Positions 37,738 to 45,145 of a DNA stretch of 64,000 nt are shown here, piece after piece. The position numbers were made by a program, and so were the translations under genes. This DNA is from Rapidithrix thailandica (GTDB lineage: Bacteria; Bacteroidota; Bacteroidia; Cytophagales; Flammeovirgaceae): NCBI RefSeq assembly GCF_039710355.1, contig NZ_JBDKWZ010000025.1:21319-85318 (forward strand), given 5' to 3'. The notes beneath the pieces are model-generated. The model searched no databases, had not been told where the DNA came from, and worked only from the letters and a program-made list of their open reading frames with translations. Numbering within the stretch: the stretch's first letter is position 1; each line of letters begins with the position of its first letter.

Positions 37738-38616
37738 TTACGGAGTATTTTCCGGTGATATGCCTAACCAAGCTTTTTTTCTGAATTCCAATGGGCTGAG
37801 ACCTTTGTACTTTTTAAACTGCTTGCTCAAATGACTTTCATCCGTAAAGCCCAATTCGTCGGCAATTTGACTCACGGTAAGCGCACTATGCATAAGGCGT
37901 TGTTGCACCAGTCCAATTTTGTAATGCGTGATATACTGTTTCAAACTTTCTCCTGTAAACTTTCTGAAATACTCACTTACGTAATTTTCCGAAAGATGAA
38001 AATGCGAAGCCAGGTAAGAAATCTTAAGTTTTTCCGGGCGATGGATATGCTGACGGATATGCAATAACATCTTGTTCACCAAGGGCTCAGGCCCTACTTT
38101 AACCTCATTGGAGGCTGTTGACACATTGCGGGATAGTATATTCAGGATCAGTGTTACAAAATGCTGTAGGTTTTCTTCGTGATAGGATTGTTTTTGAGCG
38201 TATTCGTCTACCAAGTTGCCAATCAAGGAAGAAACCATACGGCAATCGCCCGGTTGTTGTATCAGTAGTTCCCGAAAGCGGTTATGATGAAAAAAGATAT
38301 GTTCCAGTTGCTTGAGCCACCGGTCAATCCGGTCCCGGTCCTGCGAATTTTTACATTGCCCTAAAAAGGCCTCTGAAAAGCGAATAGAGCAAAAGCGTGT
38401 AGTAGTCTCTATTTCAAAGCCTCGACAATCCAAGGGGGTAAAAAGAAATATACTTCCTTTTTGATAGGGAAAGCGGTTTTGGTTAGTCGTCCGCATCCCC
38501 TTTCCTTCCAAAATTTGAACAATCTCAAAAAAATGATAGATCAACGGACGTTCTTTCCAACATTCCATATCAGATACCTGTACTTCAAAAGGCTGGTATA
38601 ACTGTTTGTGTTTCAT
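37738..38616 (-). CDS. AraC-family transcriptional regulator
   Basis: 292 residues. The N-terminal part looks like a cupin-type sensor domain (YQKGSIFLFTPLDCRGF). The C-terminal 100 residues carry the paired helix-turn-helix of the AraC class: ISYLASHFHLSENYVSEYFRK and VSQIADELGFTDESHLSKQFKK, ending SPLEFRK. It is divergent from the Old Yellow Enzyme gene across 151 bp, so it probably controls that gene and perhaps itself, responding to a small ligand not identifiable here. Confidence 0.93.
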   Translation of the reverse strand: MKHKQLYQPFEVQVSDMECWKERPLIYHFFEIVQILEGKGMRTTNQNRFPYQKGSIFLFTPLDCRGFEIETTTRFCSIRFSEAFLGQCKNSQDRDRIDRWLKQLEHIFFHHNRFRELLIQQPGDCRMVSSLIGNLVDEYAQKQSYHEENLQHFVTLILNILSRNVSTASNEVKVGPEPLVNKMLLHIRQHIHRPEKLKISYLASHFHLSENYVSEYFRKFTGESLKQYITHYKIGLVQQRLMHSALTVSQIADELGFTDESHLSKQFKKYKGLSPLEFRKKAWLGISPENTP

Positions 38617-38721
38617 GGTTCATAAATTTTTCCTAAATGACGACCAAACCCCTGCTTACATTCCCTGTAAAAGTACAGAAGAAACCCCGTTTTGTCACTG
38701 TTCAACGATAGCGGACAAACA

Positions 38722-38729
38722 TACTTTTG
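38722..38729 (+). promoter_or_regulatory. Putative -7 element TAnnTTTG for the flavin oxidoreductase gene
   Basis: TACTTTTG fits the Bacteroidota -7 consensus TAnnTTTG and lies about 39 bases before the ATG at 38768. A well-spaced -33 TTG was not clear, so the call is tentative. Confidence 0.4.
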
Positions 38730-38767
38730 CCTAAAACGAAATCACAAATTTTAAAAAATAATTGAAT

Positions 38768-39871
38768 ATGAGTTCTAGAGAAAAGCTGTTGTCGCCTTTC
38801 ATCCACCCTGCACTGAGCTTTCACAACCGCGTAGTGATGGCCCCCATGAGCAGGAGGCGGTCCGTCAAGGGCATTCCCGGTCCTTCGGCTGCTGTTTACT
38901 ATGGACAAAGGGCGAATGCCGGATTGATCATTGCCGAAAACACAGCCGTGGCGCCCAATGGTAACGGCTACCTGCATACGCCAGGTATTTATAACGAAGT
39001 ACAAAAGGCCGCCTGGAAAAAAGTAGTAAAGGAAGTTCATGCCAAGGGCGGGAAAATTTTTATCCAGTTGGTACATACCGGCCGAATCGGGCATCCTTTA
39101 AATCACGATGGGGATATTCCTTTGGTGGCACCCTCAGCGGTACAAGCCAAAGGATCCATCCGTATCCCGGAAGGTCGTCATGCGCCTTTTCCTGTGCCGG
39201 AAGTCCTGAGTACTTCAGGTGTAAAAGCCATGATTGAGGCACATATACAGGCGGCTGTCAATGCGATGGAAGTGGGTTTTGACGGAGTGGAAATTCACGG
39301 GGCACATGGCTTTTTGCCCGAACAGTTTTTACATCCGTACACCAACCGGAGAACGGACCGTTACGGGGGAAACATTGCGAATCGAAGCCGGTTTTTGTTG
39401 GAAATCATGGAAGGAGTGGCCGCAGCCATTGGTAAGGAAAAAACCGGTGTGAGGCTCTCCCCTTTTGTGGCCATAAATGATTTGCCCGGGTACACCGAAG
39501 AACTTGCCACCCACCGGTATCTCGTAGAGGAATTAAACCAAATGGATATTTTGTACATTCATCTCTCCAATATGTTCACGGATAAAGAACCCGCCATACC
39601 GACCGGGTATATACAGGATATTCGTCAGCGTTTTCACAATCTTTTAATCGTAGCCGGCGGATATACAGTCGACTCGGCAGAGGCCGCACTGCAAGCGGGC
39701 CTTGCCGACCTGATTGCTTTTGGAAAACCGTATATCGCCAATCCGGACCTGGTGGAACGTTTCCGGCAAAATGCCCCTTTAGCCGTGCCCGATGAAGCCA
39801 CTTTCTATGGAGGAGGAGACGAAGGTTATATCGACTATCCTGCGTTGCATCATCCAGCAGCAATCTGTTAA
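38768..39871 (+). CDS. Old Yellow Enzyme family NADH:flavin oxidoreductase
   Basis: 367 residues from the ATG at 38768; an in-frame TTG six bases earlier is less likely. The family fingerprint is strong: APMSRRR near the start, FIQLVHTGR, then HGAHGFLPEQFLHPYTNRRTDRYGG, which contains the paired His and Tyr that bind the substrate and proton donor, and an FMN-binding C-terminal half (VAGGYT, IAFGKPYIANPDL). These cytoplasmic FMN enzymes reduce activated alkenes, nitro compounds or nitrate esters with NAD(P)H. The divergent AraC gene is the probable regulator. A MITE-like element begins 10 bp after the stop codon. Confidence 0.95.
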   Translation: MSSREKLLSPFIHPALSFHNRVVMAPMSRRRSVKGIPGPSAAVYYGQRANAGLIIAENTAVAPNGNGYLHTPGIYNEVQKAAWKKVVKEVHAKGGKIFIQLVHTGRIGHPLNHDGDIPLVAPSAVQAKGSIRIPEGRHAPFPVPEVLSTSGVKAMIEAHIQAAVNAMEVGFDGVEIHGAHGFLPEQFLHPYTNRRTDRYGGNIANRSRFLLEIMEGVAAAIGKEKTGVRLSPFVAINDLPGYTEELATHRYLVEELNQMDILYIHLSNMFTDKEPAIPTGYIQDIRQRFHNLLIVAGGYTVDSAEAALQAGLADLIAFGKPYIANPDLVERFRQNAPLAVPDEATFYGGGDEGYIDYPALHHPAAIC

Positions 39872-39881
39872 ATGATAGATC

Positions 39882-40013
39882 GAGGCTGTCTAAAAAGTAA
39901 AATGAACATAAAATGCCACGAAGATTCTACGTCACAAATCTTTGGTGTATCCTTCATTATCCCTGTAAGTCTTAATGTCTTTGGGGTTATATTTCGACTT
40001 TTCGGACAGTCTC
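39882..40013. mobile_element. MITE-like element, copy 1 (132 bp)
   Basis: The left end GAGGCTGTCTAAAAAGTA and the right end GACTTTTCGGACAGTCTC form imperfect terminal inverted repeats of about 18 bp. The element carries no ORF. A second element at 47062-47192 has the same ends, nearly the same length and a shared subterminal stretch (GAACATAAA followed by CCACGAAGA), which shows they belong to one family. It lies between the converging oxidoreductase and 246-aa hypothetical genes. Confidence 0.7.
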
Positions 40014-40028
40014 TGCTTTTTGTATCAA

Positions 40029-40769
40029 TTACAGTATATCAAAATCCGGTAAAATCGAATCCAATACATTCGTATCCCCGTTACCGGAGAGACCTTCAAT
40101 TTCCCTATAAAGCTCATGGGTCAAACCGGTAAAAAAATCAGAGAAATCTGACAATATTTCAACATCCATTAACATCCCTGCTTCTTCTATAAGTGCTGTA
40201 TATAGTTGCTCCGTTTTCAATTTCTGAAGGGTATTGTGCCCTAATAACAAAACATCCGGCCCCATCTCTTGCAGTAGTTGGGGGTTCAATTCTCCATCCG
40301 AAAGGATTTTTTGTTGACGGTGTAGTTTTTCGATCAGTTCCTTTTGATAAATTTCCCCTTTCCGAGTCAAACAGACTTTCTTCGTAATCCAGCTCAAGAT
40401 ACCAGTCTCAATAAACCCATGTTGGTCAACCAAAGATTTCAGCACATACTCTTCCTTAAAATTTTCAAAGTCATTGTTCAACCTGCTTTTTGCCAGTTTC
40501 AGGTATCTGCTGAGTTGCAATTGAGGCAGTGAATCAAAGGTGCTTTGTATGAAAGCGAAAACAATATTTTCTTGAAAGAAGGGCCATTGCTTATTGATCT
40601 TGAGAAAGCCGTTTTGATATATCTGAGAATTATTAGTTTCCGTTTTTTTGAGCCTTAATCCTTTTCGAAGAATTAACTCAAACAAGGTTACATTCAACAG
40701 TTCTATTCCCCCTGTAGAGGGGGACAAAAGCCACTTTTTCTCCGCGAGGCTTAAGGTATTCGAATCCAT
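40029..40769 (-). CDS. Hypothetical protein, 246 aa
   Basis: Not recognised with confidence. The protein is soluble and mostly helical, opening with LSLAEKKWLL and a segment ELLNVTLFELILRKGL that could be a winged-helix-like unit, a layout also seen in GPP34-type proteins; this resemblance is weak. No signal peptide or catalytic motif is visible. It is 82 bp downstream of nothing co-directional except the sulfatase on its other side, and its 3' end is 15 bp from the MITE-like element. Confidence 0.7.
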   Translation of the reverse strand: MDSNTLSLAEKKWLLSPSTGGIELLNVTLFELILRKGLRLKKTETNNSQIYQNGFLKINKQWPFFQENIVFAFIQSTFDSLPQLQLSRYLKLAKSRLNNDFENFKEEYVLKSLVDQHGFIETGILSWITKKVCLTRKGEIYQKELIEKLHRQQKILSDGELNPQLLQEMGPDVLLLGHNTLQKLKTEQLYTALIEEAGMLMDVEILSDFSDFFTGLTHELYREIEGLSGNGDTNVLDSILPDFDIL

Positions 40770-40851
40770 TTTTCACTTGATTTAAATTTGTTGTTGACCC
40801 AAAGCATACTCTTAGAGCCTTTCGTTCAATACTAATCTGTTCAATACTAGG

Positions 40852-42450
40852 TCAGTGTCCTTGCAATGGTGGTTTCTGCTCTACATTTAGTAGGTTTTTG
40901 GAGGAATAAAGCCCATTGGTCAAGTCTCCGTCACATGCCGATATAAGTTTACTTTTCAACTCTTCCAGCCTTTCAGGGTACTTTTCAGCCAAGTTTTTTT
41001 CTTCCCGGTAGTCTTCGGGTAAATAGTACAGTTCAAAGATATTTTTATGTAAATAAGTTCTGATTTTCCAACCCTCACGGGTAATCAAAGTAGGCCCTAG
41101 AAATGAAGCATACACGACAAAATCGTGTCCGGATTCCACACTTGTTTCACCGTTCAATTCGGGCAGGAAAGAGATTCCATCTGTTTGCAAAGGTCCGGAA
41201 AAGCCCGTAATTCCGGCTATTGTCGGTAACAGGTCATAGTTTGCCACCAAGCGCTTGCTTACCCGCCCGGGACGAATTCGCTCCGGCCATCGAACAATCA
41301 AGGGCACTTCAATTCCTCCTTGCAGATTACTTCTTTTCAATCCAGCTCTTCCCTTATTGCCGTCAAAAACATCGCCTCCGAGATCACTATAGTATTTATT
41401 TTCAAGGTTGTCAAATACTTCTCCTGTTTGCATATTAGTATACGGCTTGTGAATGCGTCCCTTTTGAGAATAGTAGATTTCATGCCCATTGTCCGAAGTA
41501 AAAATCACGATGGTGTTGTCATCCAGGCCAAGCGTTTTGAGTTTTTGCATAATCTGTCCGACATGCTCATCCAGCATTTTTACCATTGAAGCATATTCTT
41601 TTTCTATTTGGCTCAGGCGTTGATCCTCCGCAAAATCAGGATGCACGACAGGTACGGACACCGGGCCGTGGGGCAGTTGAGTAGGAAAATACAGGAAAAA
41701 AGGTTTGTCTTTGTTTTCCTCAATAAAGCCCAGCACCGTATCCATAAACATCGTCTGGGAATACACCTTTTTTCCTGTCATATCCCAACGTTCTTTCAAT
41801 ACCGCCTCTGTTTCCGGCTCACCGGACTTGCCACAATTCGATAAGGTATTGCCCTCGATCTCAATCAGTTGACCATTTTCAAACAAAAAAGGAGGATAAA
41901 ACCCATGGGCTCTAACGTGGTCCAGGTAACCAAGATAGTAATCCCAGCCATGCCGTTTCATTTGTTGGTGAGTAGCGGCAAAACCCCATTCCAGTTTGCC
42001 CACTTGGGCAGTGGTATACCCGGCTTTTTGCGCCACCTCCCCCAGGAAAACCCTGTCATTTGCCACGGGTGAGAGGGCACTATTGATCATCGACTCAATT
42101 TCTTGTTGAGAAGACGCTCCGGTGCTGATTTTCTCATAAATACCGGCAGAAGTGATTTCAAACCTTTCGGCATGGCAATCGTGAAGCCCTGTGATTAAGG
42201 AAGCTCTGGCGGGAGCACACAACATGGCAGAGTACGCATTTTGAAAGCGGATTCCCTCCTCAGCCAGGCGGTCAATATGTGGGGTTTTGATAATTTGCTG
42301 CCCTTCATGGCTAAGCAATCCTGCTCCCAGGTCATCGGCATAAATTAAAATAATATTCGGTTTGTCTACATTCCCTTCTTCTTTATGGCTACAAGCACTC
42401 AAAATCACCAGGGCAAGAATTTGAAAGAATACTTTTTTCATCGGATTCAC
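40852..42450 (-). CDS. Arylsulfatase-type sulfatase, lipoprotein
   Basis: 532 residues. A lipoprotein signal is visible (MKKVFF, hydrophobic core, lipobox LSAC at about residue 20), so it is anchored in the envelope. The sulfatase fold starts with PNIILIYADDLG (metal-binding Asp pair). CAPARASLITG near residue 78 fits the CxPxR motif whose Cys is converted to formylglycine, and IVIFTSDNGHE gives further metal ligands. It hydrolyses sulfate esters, probably of a polysaccharide or a small molecule; substrate type cannot be told. A formylglycine-generating enzyme is not in the window. It is not next to a SusCD pair, so it may work alone. Confidence 0.93.
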   Translation of the reverse strand: MNPMKKVFFQILALVILSACSHKEEGNVDKPNIILIYADDLGAGLLSHEGQQIIKTPHIDRLAEEGIRFQNAYSAMLCAPARASLITGLHDCHAERFEITSAGIYEKISTGASSQQEIESMINSALSPVANDRVFLGEVAQKAGYTTAQVGKLEWGFAATHQQMKRHGWDYYLGYLDHVRAHGFYPPFLFENGQLIEIEGNTLSNCGKSGEPETEAVLKERWDMTGKKVYSQTMFMDTVLGFIEENKDKPFFLYFPTQLPHGPVSVPVVHPDFAEDQRLSQIEKEYASMVKMLDEHVGQIMQKLKTLGLDDNTIVIFTSDNGHEIYYSQKGRIHKPYTNMQTGEVFDNLENKYYSDLGGDVFDGNKGRAGLKRSNLQGGIEVPLIVRWPERIRPGRVSKRLVANYDLLPTIAGITGFSGPLQTDGISFLPELNGETSVESGHDFVVYASFLGPTLITREGWKIRTYLHKNIFELYYLPEDYREEKNLAEKYPERLEELKSKLISACDGDLTNGLYSSKNLLNVEQKPPLQGH

Positions 42451-42735
42451 ATTTACTATGACAGGTTATCTGTTTGGCAAAACAAGATTCCTTTAAGGTC
42501 CCGGAAAAGCATTTTCAGCGTCAACACTTTGTTATTCCAGGCAATTTTTCAGGTTACTACACTTTTCCCACAGCCCGGTAGTGAGGCCGCTTTATTTCCT
42601 CTACTTCAAAATTTCCGGTGCTTAAGATAGCAATTTTCACATAATATCCTCTTCCGGAACGGAAAGAAAACAATGTATAAACCGGACATATTACACACTG
42701 CTTTTGACAAGTCAAGCCCCGAATACTACTGTCCT

Positions 42736-43314
42736 TTATGGAATATACAGGTTGGTGGGATTATCCTTATGAATATCCAACGTATACCCAAACTCTTTGA
42801 ACCGGTGAAGATTAAAGGGCTTGGTGATCAAATGCCACCCACTGTTGCTCGGAAGGCAAGTCACCACCTTTTCTCCTTCGGGAGCACAGGTATTGATGAC
42901 CTCTCCAATCTTTTTGATAAATCCTTCTTCCACCGGTCCGTCAATATCAACGATCCAAGTCTTGTCGGAATCATTGTGATACTGTCCGCAAGCTTTTTCA
43001 TATTGCTTGGATACATTCTTGAAGTCATTGTTACTCAAGGCATTGGATATATTGACCAAGGCTTTAAAGGATGTCTTGTAAAAGCTCCTTTTATTGAGGC
43101 GAATCATGGCCCTTGCATGAAACAATTCACAGAGCTGCTTGACTTCATCGTACACCTGATCCAGGTGTTCCATACTTTTGATAAAGTAAGATTTGATCAC
43201 CCGGTTGGCGGTACTTTCGTTTTCTTTTTTCCTCTGAAGAACTTGAAGGAAATAAAAATCGTCTTCGCTTTCAAACGAAAGCAATGCTTTAATTTTTTCT
43301 ATATTATCTACCAT
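42736..43314 (-). CDS. Small hypothetical protein with archaeo-eukaryotic primase-like motifs
   Basis: 192 residues from the ATG at 43314; an open frame extends farther upstream to 43410, but that part has no typical start. The sequence WIVDIDG fits the DxD motif I of the archaeo-eukaryotic primase (AEP) superfamily, and SNSGWHLITKPF about 45 residues later fits motif II (sGxH). The N-terminal half is helical and charged. A third acidic motif is not obvious. The gene stands alone between the sulfatase and the HxlR gene, so no context supports a replication role. It is best described as a hypothetical protein with possible primase-type catalytic core. Confidence 0.72.
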   Translation of the reverse strand: MVDNIEKIKALLSFESEDDFYFLQVLQRKKENESTANRVIKSYFIKSMEHLDQVYDEVKQLCELFHARAMIRLNKRSFYKTSFKALVNISNALSNNDFKNVSKQYEKACGQYHNDSDKTWIVDIDGPVEEGFIKKIGEVINTCAPEGEKVVTCLPSNSGWHLITKPFNLHRFKEFGYTLDIHKDNPTNLYIP

Positions 43315-43373
43315 TCTTTTCAGTGTATGTATTTGGTAAAAGGATGAGAACGCAAAAATTTGTAGGCATTTCA

Positions 43374-43721
43374 TTACAAAGGTTGGGGCGGAATGTTTTG
43401 TTTTCCCCATCCGGACAGTTGAAGCAGTATCGGTTTCAAACTTTTCCCTTGGTCCGACAATGTATAATACACCCCGGGTTTGGAGACATGTTTCAACAAC
43501 AGTCCGTCTTCTTCCAATTGTTTCAGTTGGTTGGAAAGCATTCTGTCACTGATGCCGGGCAAGGTATTTTTAAATTCCGAGTAAGAAAGTTCTTGGTCAA
43601 ATAAGGCAAACAAAAGAGACAATTTCCAACGCCCACTGATCATCGACAGCGTTTTGGAAGCACTGCAATATTCTTCTAATTTTACTTGGTTTTCGTAGTT
43701 GGTTGAAGTGGTTTTTCTCAT
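43374..43721 (-). CDS. HxlR-family winged-helix transcriptional regulator
   Basis: 115 residues from the ATG at 43721. The frame is open to 43892, but the longer form would run into the divergent gene, and family proteins start just before the Cys-containing helix (EEYCSASKTLSMISGRWK). The winged helix shows ELSYSEFKNTLPGISDRMLSNQLKQLE, typical of HxlR. Such regulators sense electrophiles or redox state through the conserved Cys and repress a divergent detoxification gene. Here the divergent partner is a VOC-family protein 69 bp away, with a symmetric operator-like repeat between. Confidence 0.92.
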   Translation of the reverse strand: MRKTTSTNYENQVKLEEYCSASKTLSMISGRWKLSLLFALFDQELSYSEFKNTLPGISDRMLSNQLKQLEEDGLLLKHVSKPGVYYTLSDQGKSLKPILLQLSGWGKQNIPPQPL

Positions 43722-43765
43722 CACTAACAATTTTGTAAGTAGGCTGCTCTTGCAATCTTCTTTGG

Positions 43766-43783
43766 TACTTTTGCCCAAAAGTA
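43766..43783. promoter_or_regulatory. 18-bp palindrome with divergent -7 elements, probable HxlR operator
   Basis: TACTTTT-GCCC-AAAAGTA is a perfect inverted repeat with 7-base arms. Each arm reads TACTTTTG on one strand, matching the Bacteroidota -7 element TAnnTTTG, so one site could drive both genes and be covered by an HxlR dimer. It ends 7 bp before the VOC gene start, which would make that transcript nearly leaderless; this weakens the promoter reading for the plus strand. Confidence 0.5.
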
Positions 43784-43790
43784 ATGACAA

Positions 43791-44237
43791 ATGGAAGATA
43801 ACATCATAGGATTTCATCATTTTAGTATTAAAGCACAACGCTTTCAGCAAACCGTGGATTTTTACGGCACACTGGGCTTCAAAGAAGTACACTCGTGGTC
43901 ATTGCCTGAGTTTCATTTGGAACAGTGCACGATGCTTTACCATCCTCGACTCAATACCTATATTGAAATTTGCGACAAAAAGGCTCATTTCCCAACCCAA
44001 GGAAGAAGGAGAAAAGAGGGGGAAGATTTTGTAGAAAATGCCATTATGCATTTATGCTTTGTGGTGAAAGACGCCCAAAGGGCTTATGAAACGGCCCTTG
44101 GCAACGGAGCCAAACCCCTTTCGGAAAGAACTTCGCTGCAATTAAACAGCCCGGTAAAATCCGTATCGGTAGCAAACAGCTTGGTGTACAGCCCTAACGG
44201 GGAAGTCATCGAGTTTTTAGAAGCGGTTGAATTTTAA
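43791..44237 (+). CDS. VOC-family (glyoxalase/bleomycin-resistance fold) protein
   Basis: 148 residues made of two beta-alpha-beta-beta-beta units. The start IGFHHFSIKAQRFQQTVDFYGTLGF and the second unit IMHLCFVVKDAQRAYETALGNGA with NGEVIEFLE are diagnostic for the vicinal oxygen chelate fold. His in the first strand and Glu in the last (VIEFLE) could bind a metal. Substrate unknown; it could be a lyase or an isomerase acting on a reactive metabolite, as suggested by the HxlR regulator on the other side of the shared promoter. Confidence 0.9.
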   Translation: MEDNIIGFHHFSIKAQRFQQTVDFYGTLGFKEVHSWSLPEFHLEQCTMLYHPRLNTYIEICDKKAHFPTQGRRRKEGEDFVENAIMHLCFVVKDAQRAYETALGNGAKPLSERTSLQLNSPVKSVSVANSLVYSPNGEVIEFLEAVEF

Positions 44238-44249
44238 ATTCATCTTTAC

Positions 44250-44288
44250 AACAAGGCCTTGGCGGATTCCCTTTTACAAGGCTTTGTT
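44250..44288 (+). terminator. Hairpin after the VOC gene
   Basis: AACAAGGCCTTG (44250-44261) pairs with CAAGGCTTTGTT (44277-44288) at 11 of 12 positions across a 15-base loop, 12 bp after the stop codon. The following T-run is short, so it may be an inefficient or factor-assisted terminator. Confidence 0.5.
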
Positions 44289-44434
44289 GGTTTCCAAAAA
44301 ACGTATAAACCTCTATGCAAACGTATTTTCTTCAAGTTTCTCTACAAGCGTATCAAATTCTTTCTGTTCCAGCATTTTGATATGAGTACTTTTTGTTCAA
44401 CAAATATTCACTAGCATATTTTGCGCTTTGCAGG

Positions 44435-44943
44435 TTATTCTACTATCGCCCGGTACAAAACCTCGCAAAAATCTTCTTTTTTCATCTGAATGGCAATTTT
44501 TTTCGCATTCTCTTTGAAAGCAGCGGTATGGATCAATTCCAGAATTTTCGGTTCCAATCTTTTCCGGTTTACTTGGTGAATATTCATTCCTTTGGACCCA
44601 ACACCCAGTTGACGGATTCTACTATTCCATACAAACTGATCGATGATATGTGGAATGATAAGGTTGACACAACCATACTTCAAAGCCAAATGGGTAGTGC
44701 CAGCCCCGCCATGATGAATGACTCCATAGACTCTTGGAAACATCCAATGGTAAGGAACCTCCGGAACAAAATGAAAGAGCCGGTTATTGTATTCCTCCGG
44801 TTTGACCAAACCTCCGGCAAGGTACCGGAACTGCTCCGAAAGCAGACAGATTACCTGATGGCCTTTTGCTTTTAACAGTTCCCCAATAGCCAGAAAAGGT
44901 TCCATATCCCCCGGGTCCCCACCGATAATAATAGTATTTTCAT
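44435..44943 (-). pseudogene. Remnant of a UGT/MGT-type glycosyltransferase
   Basis: Two pieces of one glycosyltransferase are joined. The N-terminus (ATG at 44943) reads MKILLLSVGTRG, then goes out of frame in a run of five G; one more G would restore GDMEPFLAIGELLKAKGHQV, the usual start of GT1 enzymes. After about 25 residues the reading jumps to the C-terminal nucleotide-sugar site (HWMFPRVYGVIHHGGAGTT, ALKYG, IPHIIDQFVWNSR). About 250 central residues expected of a full-length enzyme of about 400 are missing. With both a frameshift and a large deletion, it cannot encode an active enzyme. Confidence 0.85.
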
Positions 44944-45145
44944 ATGCTGAGGTAATGAAAGGTCCAACCTAAGTCGAAAGTTAATGCAAAGACCCTCCAT
45001 TCTCAAGCATTCATGTCAATAGCTACTTCCCCTCATAATTCAATGATCCATTTTCCTGTTGTTTCATATCCGCCTGTTAAAGTACCTCCTTCAGGAAAAT
45101 ATACTTCAACAAGCGGGTATCCACCCCTAACCATTGAGCTCCCGG

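Noticed and set aside
42673..43347. Long plus-strand ORF (224 aa) opposite the primase-like gene
   Set aside because: It mirrors the minus-strand gene almost exactly, has hydrophobic antisense-type composition and no family features; the minus-strand protein has coherent motifs.
44300..44400. Minus-strand mini-ORF MLEQKEFDTLVEKLEENTFA
   Set aside because: Only 20 codons, no ribosome-binding context and no known family; could be a gene-start relic.
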